Part shown: positions 1 through 7,615 of the stretch, one piece after another | Layout of the letters: the number at the start of each line of letters is the position of its first letter | How positions within the stretch are numbered: position 1 is the stretch's first letter | NCBI RefSeq assembly: GCF_027531815.1 | Contig: NZ_JAPZSK010000006.1 | Coordinates: 310,001 to 374,000, forward strand | Reading direction: 5' to 3' | Length of the DNA: 64,000 bases | Origin: Gemmatimonas sp. | GTDB taxonomy: Bacteria; Gemmatimonadota; Gemmatimonadetes; Gemmatimonadales; Gemmatimonadaceae | Made by a program: the position numbers and the translations under genes | The notes under the pieces: model-generated | Seen by the model: the letters and a program-made list of their open reading frames with translations, nothing else | The model's database searches: none | What the model was told of the DNA's origin: nothing

Positions 1-58
1 GGGGCGCGAACGCTCACTGGCACGCATCGCCGAAGCGGTGGCCTACCTGAGGCAGTAG
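1..58 (+). CDS. C-terminal end of a gene entering from the left (partial)
   Basis: An open frame enters at base 2 and ends with TAG at 56-58, encoding about 18 residues ending in EAVAYLRQ. It converges on the next gene, whose stop lies 8 bases away, which is a normal arrangement. The piece is too short to assign to a family; a helical, charged C-terminus is all that can be seen. Confidence 0.4.
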   Translation, partial: GRERSLARIAEAVAYLRQ

Positions 59-65
59 CGCGGCG

Positions 66-1127
66 CTACTGCTTGTCGACGCTCTTCGGTTCAGCCTTGA
101 GGGGCGCCGCAAGACTCGCGCTGGGTGCGCGCAGCCGCTCGCGTCGTTCGGCGTCGCGACGCTTGTCCATTTCCTTGACGATGCGCTTGAACTCGGCCTC
201 GCCCATGCCGCGTTCGGACATGCGCTGAATGTCCGCACGTCCCGCGTTGATGCGCGCAGCATTGGCCATCCCCGCAGGATTGGCTGACATGCCGGCGGCG
301 GTGGCGGCATTGAGGGGGAGCAACGCCAGCAGCGCATTGGGAATCATGACCTTCCCCAGGCGAATGCCCTGCTGGTCCCATCCCCACTTGTTGCCGCTCT
401 TGTCGGTCTTGGTCCAGTCGCCGGGGGCGCGCCCGTACTGTCCGCGCCCCTGCGCCCGGTTGAGCGAGTCGAGCGAGTCGCGTGCCGCGGTGAGCATGCC
501 GGCCATGATGCTGTCCAGCTTGTCGGCCCGGTCACCCGACGCGATGCCGGTGCCCCCAGCCCCGCCCTGTCCCACGGGACCACGCCAAACGCGTTCATCG
601 GTGTAGCCGGGGCGGACGCCTCGCACATTGGGGTCGAGCGCGCCAATGCCGTTGCCCACGGTGCCGCCACTACCGGTATCGCGCGGCGTTGGGGCTGCGG
701 GCGGCGGGACGGCAGGCCGGCTGTCGGCCTGCTGGTTGAACGGGAGTGCCGACGGACGCGGCACCGCAGGCTGTTCGGCCACCGGGCGACGCACTTCGGT
801 AGGCGGCTCCGTCTTGGGCGGCACGGGCGTGATGTACGTGACCCGTTCCTCGCGGGTCGCCTGACCGTCGTTGAATTGCAGCCACTGCGGCACGCCGTAC
901 CCCAGCGTCAGCGCCTGAATGAGCACGCCGCCCACGAGCACGTGCAGTGCCACGGCCACGGCCACGGCCCGCGGTGACCGCTTCTCGCCACGGGGGAACC
1001 CGGAGAGACGCGCCCCCAGTGAGCCCTTCGCCACGCGGTGTCTGCCCGCACCGGCACCATCCCCCCGCTCGGCAGGGCCGGACGGACGGCCGTCTGGCGG
1101 CGGCGTCTTGGCGGGAGGACGGGGCAT
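66..1127 (-). CDS. Membrane-anchored Pro-rich protein, TonB-like N-terminus
   Basis: A 353-residue protein. The first 50 residues are Pro/Gly/Arg-rich and cytoplasmic in character. One hydrophobic segment at about 53-75 (AVAVAVALHVLVGG) resembles the N-terminal anchor of TonB proteins, and a Pro-rich stretch (about 100-150) follows, as in TonB. However, the C-terminal half is Gly-, Asp- and Arg-rich and shows no recognisable TonB C-terminal domain, so an energy-transducer role is not supported. The last 50 residues are highly charged and probably helical (EMDKRRDAERRERLR). It is the last gene of the long minus-strand run, 45 bases after the fumarylacetoacetase-like gene. Function unknown. Confidence 0.75.
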   Translation of the reverse strand: MPRPPAKTPPPDGRPSGPAERGDGAGAGRHRVAKGSLGARLSGFPRGEKRSPRAVAVAVALHVLVGGVLIQALTLGYGVPQWLQFNDGQATREERVTYITPVPPKTEPPTEVRRPVAEQPAVPRPSALPFNQQADSRPAVPPPAAPTPRDTGSGGTVGNGIGALDPNVRGVRPGYTDERVWRGPVGQGGAGGTGIASGDRADKLDSIMAGMLTAARDSLDSLNRAQGRGQYGRAPGDWTKTDKSGNKWGWDQQGIRLGKVMIPNALLALLPLNAATAAGMSANPAGMANAARINAGRADIQRMSERGMGEAEFKRIVKEMDKRRDAERRERLRAPSASLAAPLKAEPKSVDKQ

Positions 1128-1172
1128 ACGAGAAAGATACTCGGATTTTTCGGTGGGAGGGGGGCCCGGCGG

Positions 1173-1790
1173 TCAGCTGGCGGCTACTACCGGATTTGAC
1201 ACCCGGCTCAAGCCGACCAGTTCCACCTCGACGACGTCACCCGGAGACAACCGCCCCACCCCGTGCGGGGTGCCCGTGGCCACCACATCGCCGGGTTCGA
1301 GGGTGAGGTACTGCGAGATGTAGTGCAGCAGGAACGGAATGCGGAACGCCATGTCCCCACCCCGGGCCCGCTGCACTTCCACCCCGTTGAGGCGCGTGAC
1401 CAGCTCGATGGCGTCGAGGTCGGCCGGCGCCGGCACCGGTTCGCCAATGGGGCAGAAGGTGTCGAGCCCCTTTGCCCGCGCCCACTGCCCGTCGTTCTTC
1501 TGGAGATCGCGCGCGGTCACATCGTTGAGCGCGACCACCCCGCCGATGGCCGCCACCGCCTCGGCTTCACTGGCCGCCCGGCTGAGCCGCGCGCCCATCA
1601 CGATGGCGATCTCCCCCTCGTACTCGATGTGCGTGGACACGGGGTGCAGCACGATGGCCTCGCCTTCGCGAATGATGGACGAGGGCGGCTTGAGGAACAG
1701 CAACGGTTCCGCCGGCAGGTCGTTGCCCATTTCCTTCGCGTGCAGGAGATAATTGCGGCCAACGCAGACGATCTTGGAGGGACGTGGCAT
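1173..1790 (-). CDS. Fumarylacetoacetate hydrolase family protein
   Basis: A 205-residue single-domain member of the FAH superfamily, which cleaves or decarboxylates acylpyruvates and related 2-oxo acids using a divalent metal. Visible landmarks are the opening KIVCVGRNYLLHAKEMG, the metal-binding acidic pair in IEYEGEIAIVMG, the downstream ALNDVTARDLQ, and the C-terminal GDVVATGTPHGVG turn typical of the family. The ATG at 1790 is chosen because family members begin almost exactly there. The frame stays open upstream, but that part runs through the palindromic repeat and into the helicase gene. Size fits the short FahA/YcgM-type enzymes. Acylpyruvate hydrolase or oxaloacetate decarboxylase are both possible; the substrate cannot be read from sequence. 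Confidence 0.88.
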   Translation of the reverse strand: MPRPSKIVCVGRNYLLHAKEMGNDLPAEPLLFLKPPSSIIREGEAIVLHPVSTHIEYEGEIAIVMGARLSRAASEAEAVAAIGGVVALNDVTARDLQKNDGQWARAKGLDTFCPIGEPVPAPADLDAIELVTRLNGVEVQRARGGDMAFRIPFLLHYISQYLTLEPGDVVATGTPHGVGRLSPGDVVEVELVGLSRVSNPVVAAS

Positions 1791-1835
1791 GGGGGATGGC
1801 TGGTGGGTGGCGGCGGCGGGGGAAGAACGGCTACA

Positions 1836-1932
1836 GCGTAAAGGGTAAAGTGTTGCCACCTGACAGTACGGCGCCAGAAGCCGTCTCCCGTTGACGCGGT
1901 GCGGTTGGGAGGCAACTCCTGACACGTTACGC
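1836..1932. repeat. Palindromic intergenic element, copy 1
   Basis: A 97-bp imperfect palindrome between the helicase stop and the FAH-family start. Both arms begin GCGTAA, then 11 bases, then TTGCC(A/T)CC (left arm 1836-1860 on plus; right arm 1903-1932 read on minus). Read on the minus strand it aligns with the element at 22808-22886, sharing the arms and a central CGCACCGCGT-type block with GCCGTA further on. It touches the stop codon of the upstream gene, so it may act as a 3-prime-UTR structure or weak terminator. Confidence 0.6.
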
Positions 1933-4476
1933 TTTTGCTGTCCCCCCCGCCCCCCGCTGCCGGTAGAACCTCGCGACTTCACCGCGCACCTCCTCCCACG
2001 CGCCCACGAGGCGGCGGGCGGGCGGCAGGGCATCGAGGAGTTCGCGGCCATAGCGCTTGCTGATCACGCGCGGGTCGCTGAGGACCACCACGCCGGCGTC
2101 GGTGGCAGTGCGAATGAGTCGACCGAACCCCTGCTTGAGGCGCAGCGACGCGTGCGGCAGCATGAACTCGCCAAAGCTGTTGCCGCCGCGCGCCTCGATG
2201 GCCTCGCATTGCGCCGCCACCATGGGTTCGGTGGGCACCCGAAACGGCAGCTTGGCAATGAGCAGCCCACGCAGGGCGTCGCCCGGCACGTCCACCCCTT
2301 CCCAGAAGGTGGCGGTCCCCAGCAGCACCGCGCGCCCGCTGTCACGGAAGCGTTGCAGCAGCACGTCGCGCGGTTCCTCGCCGTGCACCAGCAGCGGCCA
2401 GTTGCCCCCCTGCCCCGGTCCACGCAGCCATTCTGCCGCCTCACGGACATCGCGGTGGCTCGTGAACAGGGCGAACAGCCCGCCGTCGCTGGCCGTCATG
2501 AGGTCGCGCAGATGACGGCACACCGCCGCGAAATGCTCGCGCGGCTGTTCATTGGGCGCCGGCAGATCGGTGGGCACCACCAGCACCGCCTGGCGCGGAT
2601 AATCGAAGGGCGATGGAAACATCGCCGCCTGCTTCGAGCGGCGCGCGTCGGCAATCCCCAGCCGTTCCTCGAGAAACGCAAACCCACCGTGCGTGGCCAG
2701 CGTGGCACTGGTGATCACTGCCGTCTCCACACGCTCGAAGAGATCCTCGCGCAGCACCGGCGCGAGATCGAGCGGCACGCAGTGCACGGCCACGTTGCGC
2801 TCATTGGGTGTCGGCTTGCCCTGAAACTCCATCCACCGCACGACCGGCGGACCGTCAGCAGGGGGCATGAGTCCCTTGGCCAGGGCATCGCCGGCACTCT
2901 GCAACCGTCGCAGTACCGCCCGCAGCTCGTTGAGCAGCGGCGCGAGCTCCTCCGCGCGCTTCTTGTCACTCTCGAAGCGGTCGCGCACCACCTTGAGGCC
3001 GGTCGCGAGCGCATCGATCTCCGTGAGCAGTTCCTTGAGCGTGCCCTCGATGCCGTTGCGCCACAGGTCGTGCTGCTGGAACTCGCCGGTGAGGCGCATC
3101 ACCGCGGTGCCCTGCATTTCGAGCACGGCGGCGAGCAACTCGAAGAGCAACTGCACGCGATCGCGCGCCGTGAGCGTGCTCGAGATGAGCCGCTCCTGCA
3201 CGAGATCGAGGCTGGCCGTACTCAGCAGATCCTTGCCACCGGCCAGGCGCGCGATGAGGGCCGGCAGCAACCCCTTGCCGCGCCGTTCGAGCCGGTTGAA
3301 CATGCGCGCCAGCGCGCGACGCGTGATGGAGCTGCCCAGGTGCGAGGCTGCCGCATCCTCGAGATGATGCCCTTCGTCGATCACCAGGCGCTTGTACGCC
3401 GGGAGCACCGCGGCCTCGTCCCAGTTCTGCGCCTGCCGTCGCACCGCCACGTCGGAGAGCAGCAGGTGATGGTTCACGACCACGATGTCGGCGTTCGCCG
3501 CGTCCTTGCGCGCCTTGAACAGGAAGCAGTCGTTGTAGAACTCGCACTTGAGACGCCCGCAGAGATCGGGCTCGGCGGAGACCTCGTCCCAGATGTCGGC
3601 GCGCGGCGCGGTGCCCAGGTCACTCAGCGAGCCATCCTTCGTGCGCTGCGCCCACTCGGCAATCTTCGCCACTTCGCCGGACGCATTGTCCTCGAAGAGC
3701 GCCGCCCCCGCCCCCTGCGCCTGCTGCAGCCGGTACAGACACAGGTAGTTGCGCCACCCCTTGAGCAGCGCGAAGCGCACCGGCTGGTCGGTGAGCGCCC
3801 GCTGCAGGAACGGCAGATCCTTGGCCACCAGCTGTTCCTGCAGCGTAATCGTGTTGGTGCTCACGACCGTGCGCTCACCGTTGGCGGCCGCCCAGCGCAA
3901 CGCCGGCACGAGATACCCGAGCGACTTGCCCACGCCCGTGCCAGCCTCGAGCAGCGCCACGCCGCCTCCGTTGAAGGCCGTCACCACCTCGGCCGCCATG
4001 GCGCGCTGACTCGGACGGTCTTCGTAGTCGCGCGCCCCGTGCACGCGGCGCATGGCCTGCGCGATGAGCCCGTGGGGGCCAAGCTGCACATCCACGTCGT
4101 CCGGATCGACGGGCACCAGCGTGCGCCCCTCGGGAATCTCCGTGACGAAGTAGATGCGCGTGGCCTCGTTGTCCACGATGGCGAAGCCCACGCCGTTCAT
4201 GTGGAGGCGGTACGCCACCTCCATGTCGGCATCACTGGGCGTGAGTTCGCCCGAGGGGTGGTTGTGCACCAGCAATTCGCCGCGATCGGCCACGCCGGGG
4301 AGGGCGAGCACGCTCTGCACGTCACCGGCGGCGACCTTGCGCGCGGTGGCCACGTGGCCCTGATCGTCCACGGTGCACACGAAGCACACTTCGTTGCCGC
4401 CATGCAACCGGATCTGCGTACGCATGGCGGCCGCCGCCTTGGGCAGCAGCCGCGCTTCTCCTGCCACCTGCGCCAT
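1927..4476 (-). CDS. DinG/XPD-type Fe-S helicase with N-terminal RadC-like JAB domain
   Basis: An 849-residue fusion. Residues about 1-120 form a RadC-like JAB/MPN domain with the metal-site motif HNHPSG (about 71) followed by TPSDAD. From about 160 a superfamily-2 DinG/XPD-like DNA helicase follows: Walker A GTGVGKS (about 179), four cysteines of the Fe-S domain (YLC near LKGWRNY, then DLCGRLKCEFYNDC), the Walker B box VIDEGHH, motif III-like ITSATL, and the C-terminal motifs GTATFWEGVDVPG and QGFGRLIR. DinG helicases unwind R-loops, D-loops and G4 DNA in repair; RadC-type JAB domains are of uncertain DNA-linked function. The start at 4476 lies 10 bases after the preceding stop and gives a protein beginning at the JAB fold; the open frame upstream is Arg-rich shadow sequence. 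Confidence 0.92.
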   Translation of the reverse strand: MAQVAGEARLLPKAAAAMRTQIRLHGGNEVCFVCTVDDQGHVATARKVAAGDVQSVLALPGVADRGELLVHNHPSGELTPSDADMEVAYRLHMNGVGFAIVDNEATRIYFVTEIPEGRTLVPVDPDDVDVQLGPHGLIAQAMRRVHGARDYEDRPSQRAMAAEVVTAFNGGGVALLEAGTGVGKSLGYLVPALRWAAANGERTVVSTNTITLQEQLVAKDLPFLQRALTDQPVRFALLKGWRNYLCLYRLQQAQGAGAALFEDNASGEVAKIAEWAQRTKDGSLSDLGTAPRADIWDEVSAEPDLCGRLKCEFYNDCFLFKARKDAANADIVVVNHHLLLSDVAVRRQAQNWDEAAVLPAYKRLVIDEGHHLEDAAASHLGSSITRRALARMFNRLERRGKGLLPALIARLAGGKDLLSTASLDLVQERLISSTLTARDRVQLLFELLAAVLEMQGTAVMRLTGEFQQHDLWRNGIEGTLKELLTEIDALATGLKVVRDRFESDKKRAEELAPLLNELRAVLRRLQSAGDALAKGLMPPADGPPVVRWMEFQGKPTPNERNVAVHCVPLDLAPVLREDLFERVETAVITSATLATHGGFAFLEERLGIADARRSKQAAMFPSPFDYPRQAVLVVPTDLPAPNEQPREHFAAVCRHLRDLMTASDGGLFALFTSHRDVREAAEWLRGPGQGGNWPLLVHGEEPRDVLLQRFRDSGRAVLLGTATFWEGVDVPGDALRGLLIAKLPFRVPTEPMVAAQCEAIEARGGNSFGEFMLPHASLRLKQGFGRLIRTATDAGVVVLSDPRVISKRYGRELLDALPPARRLVGAWEEVRGEVARFYRQRGAGGTAKA

Positions 4477-4486
4477 CAGCGCCCCG

Positions 4487-5776
4487 TCACGTCTTCCGCG
4501 GCTTCTTCTTGGCGGCCGGGAACAGCACGTTGTTGAGGATGAGGCGGTACCCCGGGGAGTTCGGATGCAGCGAGAGATCCGTTGGCGCACTGCCGATCGC
4601 ATGCTGCGGATCCTCGGGATCGTGCCCGCCGAGGAAGGTCCACGAGCCCTTGCCGTAATCGCCGTGCAGGTACTTGGACCACGGCGCGCCCTCTTCCTGC
4701 GCCAGCACGGTCACGTTGCGCTTCACCACCGCCTTGTTGAAGCTCGTGGTTACCCCGTAGAAATCGGCCACCACCGTGCGGTGATTCTGGACCAGCATGG
4801 TGGCCACGGGATCGAGCTTGGCGCTGAAGCCGAAGAGCGAAAAGGTGCCGAGCGGCTGCCGCCGCGACGGAACGTTGACCTGATGGCCGTCGATATCGCT
4901 GAGCGCGTTCACATACGGCGACGGTTCCACGTGTGCTCCCTGAAAGGCGAGAGCACGTGTCCAATCGAGCTTGGTGTCGGCGTTGGGATCGGGGGGTGTG
5001 CCATCGGAGAAGGGCCCCGCGATGTCCACGACCAGCGACGCAATGGAGAGGTCGAGCGATTCGGTGGCCCCGCACATGGCGAAGAGGAAGCCGCCGCGGT
5101 CGACGAAGCCACGGATGTTGTCGGCCACGGCCTTCTTGAGCGCCGGCACGTTGTCCTTGCCGAAGAGCCGCCCCGTGCTGAGGTCACGCTCGCGCTGCGC
5201 CACGAACCAGGGCGCATCACGATACGCGAGATACAGCTTGTTGTACTGCCCGGTGAAGTCCTCGTGGTGCAGATGCACCCAGTCGTACTTGGACAGATCG
5301 CCCTTGAGCACCTCGTTGTCCCACACCGAGGCGAAGTCGATGCCGGCGTAGGTGAGGGCGAGGGTGACCGCATCGTCCCAGGGTGGCTGATCGACGGGAC
5401 GGTAGATGGCGATCTTGGGCGACCGTTCGAGCACGACGGCGTCCATGTTGCCGCCGGCGATCTCCGCCCGCACCGCGGCGACGGCCCCATCGGTCATGGG
5501 CTCCACACTGACCCCTTCCAGCGCGGCCCGCTTGCGCAGATCGGGCACGTCGGGAAGCAGGAAGGCACCGCCGCGATAGTTGAGCAACCACTCGGCCTTC
5601 TGCCCGGCCTTGAGCGCCTGGTACGTGACACCGTACGCCTTGAGGTGATTGCGCTGCGCGTCGTCCATGGGCAGCAGCAGATGCTGCGCGGCCGCGGGAC
5701 GCGCGAGTGAGATCACGGCCCCAACGAGAAGCAGCGTGGAGCGCACGGCGCGGGTGACCAAGGGGCAGACGGGCAT
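4487..5776 (-). CDS. Exported class I glutamine amidotransferase-like protein (asnB-like family)
   Basis: A 429-residue protein with a signal peptide (hydrophobic segment about 12-28, cleavage near ARPAAAQ). The order of features (GNMDAVVLERSPKIAIYRP, LKGDLSKYDWVHLHHEDFTGQY, then FVDRGGFLFAMCGATESLD with a Cys in a GATase-like elbow) matches a family often mislabelled asparagine synthetase B in Bacteroidota and Gemmatimonadota. No ATP-pyrophosphatase domain is present, so it is not asparagine synthetase. The C-terminal part (YGKGSWTFLGGHDPED, LHPNSPGYRLILNNVLFP) is conserved-looking and ends in a Lys-rich tail. It probably acts in the periplasm; substrate unknown. The start could be a few codons further in. 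Confidence 0.72.
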   Translation of the reverse strand: MPVCPLVTRAVRSTLLLVGAVISLARPAAAQHLLLPMDDAQRNHLKAYGVTYQALKAGQKAEWLLNYRGGAFLLPDVPDLRKRAALEGVSVEPMTDGAVAAVRAEIAGGNMDAVVLERSPKIAIYRPVDQPPWDDAVTLALTYAGIDFASVWDNEVLKGDLSKYDWVHLHHEDFTGQYNKLYLAYRDAPWFVAQRERDLSTGRLFGKDNVPALKKAVADNIRGFVDRGGFLFAMCGATESLDLSIASLVVDIAGPFSDGTPPDPNADTKLDWTRALAFQGAHVEPSPYVNALSDIDGHQVNVPSRRQPLGTFSLFGFSAKLDPVATMLVQNHRTVVADFYGVTTSFNKAVVKRNVTVLAQEEGAPWSKYLHGDYGKGSWTFLGGHDPEDPQHAIGSAPTDLSLHPNSPGYRLILNNVLFPAAKKKPRKT

Positions 5777-5827
5777 GCCGGAAGGTAGCAGGAGGCGGGG
5801 AGCAGGCGGCAGGGAGCGCGGCGCCGA

Positions 5828-7615
5828 CTAGGCCGGGGGTATGGTGCCTCGCAGGCGCTCCAGCTCCCGGCGCCCCTGCGGGGCCAGGGCACTGGTGGGA
5901 TACTCCACCAGCAGCTGTTCGAGCCGGGCCACGGCAGCCGGAAGATCTCCGCCGTCTCGCAAGGCGCGCGCCCAGGCGAGCAGCGATTCGGGGGCTTCGG
6001 GGCTGCGGGGAAACTCGCGCACGATGCGCTCGTGCAACGTGAACGCGGCGGCGCGCGCGCTCAGTCGCGCACCCTGCGCCAGAAACGCCGGCGCCGCGGC
6101 GCCCACGGAATCGGCCAGGCGCACGAACCGCGCGGCCGCGGCGGCCGAGTCGCGCCGGGCGAGCAACACGAAGGCCTCGCCCAGGCCGGGGAGCTGCTCG
6201 ACCCGCGTACGCGCGAGAATGCCGAGAGCATCCACCAGCTCCGGTCGGTTCGACGCCGCGCGCAGGAGCCGCTTGCGGGCATTCACTACGTCGCCGTCGT
6301 AGAGGGCGAGCCAGCCGGCCATCTCGTCATCGTCCGCCAGGTCACTGCCCTGCATGGCGGTGCGTGCCCGCGCCACATCGCCTGAGCGCAACCACGCGGC
6401 CACGAGAGGGCGTGTGAGGGCCGCGCGTGTATCGGGGTCGAGTGACTTCGCGGCATCGGCAAGCTTCTGCTGGGCTTCGGCGCCGCGCCCCAACTCTCCC
6501 AGGGCGGCAATCTCGAGGCCCAGCAGGGCGCGTACGCGTGCGGAGTCGGCCGCCTTGCCACTCGCCACCGACCGGCGGCGCACGAGCGCCAGGGCACCCG
6601 TGGCATCGCCGGCACGCAACGCCGCGTCGGCGGCGCGCTGCTGCGATTCCAGGTCGCCCATGCGGTCGAACACGGCGAGCCAGGCATCGCGCGCCACGAG
6701 CCACGACTCGTTGAGCTCGGCCCGCTCCGCAAAATTGCGCCACGACGCCGTGGTGGAGTCGGTGGCCGGCAGCGTGGCAATGGCACTCCACGCCTTGCGC
6801 GGCTCACCCCACGCAAACTCCAGCGACGAGAGCAACCGGCGTGGCGGCAGCGTCACCGGCGGCGCCAGCAGCACGGTGCGCACCGAGTCACGCGTGACCG
6901 CGGGGACCCGCTGCAACCCGAACAGCGCCGCCGTTTCCAGCCATGGCTGCTCGGCGAGCGCATCGCGAAAGGCCTGCGCGGCCGGCACCCAGCGCTGCAG
7001 CGCGATGTGCAACTGTGCCGTTTCCCCCGAGAGCGCCCCGGCGGCTCCCATGAGTCGCGTCGCGTCGGCAAGCACGCTGTCGGCGGCCAGCGCGCGGCCT
7101 TGCTGCAGCAGCAGGCGGGCGTACTCGCGGTACGGCGTGGATTCGCTGCCGGTGACCCGCCGCCAGGCGGTGAACGCCTCGCGTGCTTCGGCATCGCGCC
7201 CCATGGTCACCAGCGTGCGCAGCTGCACGGAGCGCGCCGTCGGGTCGGTGGGGCGCAGTTGCAGCACCCGCGCCGCGACCGGCACGATGGAGTCGAGCAT
7301 GCCGGCATCGGCCCACACCCGCTCCAGCCCGAGCAGCGCGAGCGCCACGCGATCGCCGTCGGCGGATCCGAGGGTGAGGGCCCCCTGCAGCGCCTCCCGA
7401 TACGCCGCGCTGGCGGCCGCCACATCGCGTCGATCCTCGGCGGCGAGCGCCCGCGCCAGCGCATCGGCGCTGGCCGGTACCGGTTGCACCGTGGCGAGCT
7501 GCGCGGCACTCCTGGCGGGCGTGACGGCCACCGCGATGGCCAAGATGGCCACGGCGCACCGTAGGCCCGCCACGCACAGCGGGCGCGTGGTGGTGTTACG
7601 GCGGCGTGGTGCCAT
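5828..7615 (-). CDS. Exported TPR-repeat protein
   Basis: A 595-residue protein with a signal peptide (hydrophobic segment about 19-34, cleavage near ARSAAQ). The rest is almost wholly alpha-helical, Ala/Arg-rich pairs of helices in about 34-residue steps, typical of tetratricopeptide repeats (for example AEDRRDVAAASAAYREAL and the C-terminal DLPAAVARLEQLLVEYP). It overlaps the DUF4175 gene by 20 bases, so the two are very likely co-translated. In many genomes DUF4159, DUF4175 and TPR proteins accompany an envelope system with VWA proteins; here only those three are present. It is probably a periplasmic scaffold partner of the DUF4175 membrane protein (inference). Confidence 0.82.
   Translation of the reverse strand: MAPRRRNTTTRPLCVAGLRCAVAILAIAVAVTPARSAAQLATVQPVPASADALARALAAEDRRDVAAASAAYREALQGALTLGSADGDRVALALLGLERVWADAGMLDSIVPVAARVLQLRPTDPTARSVQLRTLVTMGRDAEAREAFTAWRRVTGSESTPYREYARLLLQQGRALAADSVLADATRLMGAAGALSGETAQLHIALQRWVPAAQAFRDALAEQPWLETAALFGLQRVPAVTRDSVRTVLLAPPVTLPPRRLLSSLEFAWGEPRKAWSAIATLPATDSTTASWRNFAERAELNESWLVARDAWLAVFDRMGDLESQQRAADAALRAGDATGALALVRRRSVASGKAADSARVRALLGLEIAALGELGRGAEAQQKLADAAKSLDPDTRAALTRPLVAAWLRSGDVARARTAMQGSDLADDDEMAGWLALYDGDVVNARKRLLRAASNRPELVDALGILARTRVEQLPGLGEAFVLLARRDSAAAAARFVRLADSVGAAAPAFLAQGARLSARAAAFTLHERIVREFPRSPEAPESLLAWARALRDGGDLPAAVARLEQLLVEYPTSALAPQGRRELERLRGTIPPA

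Noticed and set aside
1891-4536. An 881-residue plus-strand open frame
   Set aside because: Antisense to the helicase gene, His/Arg-rich composition typical of shadow frames, no domain.
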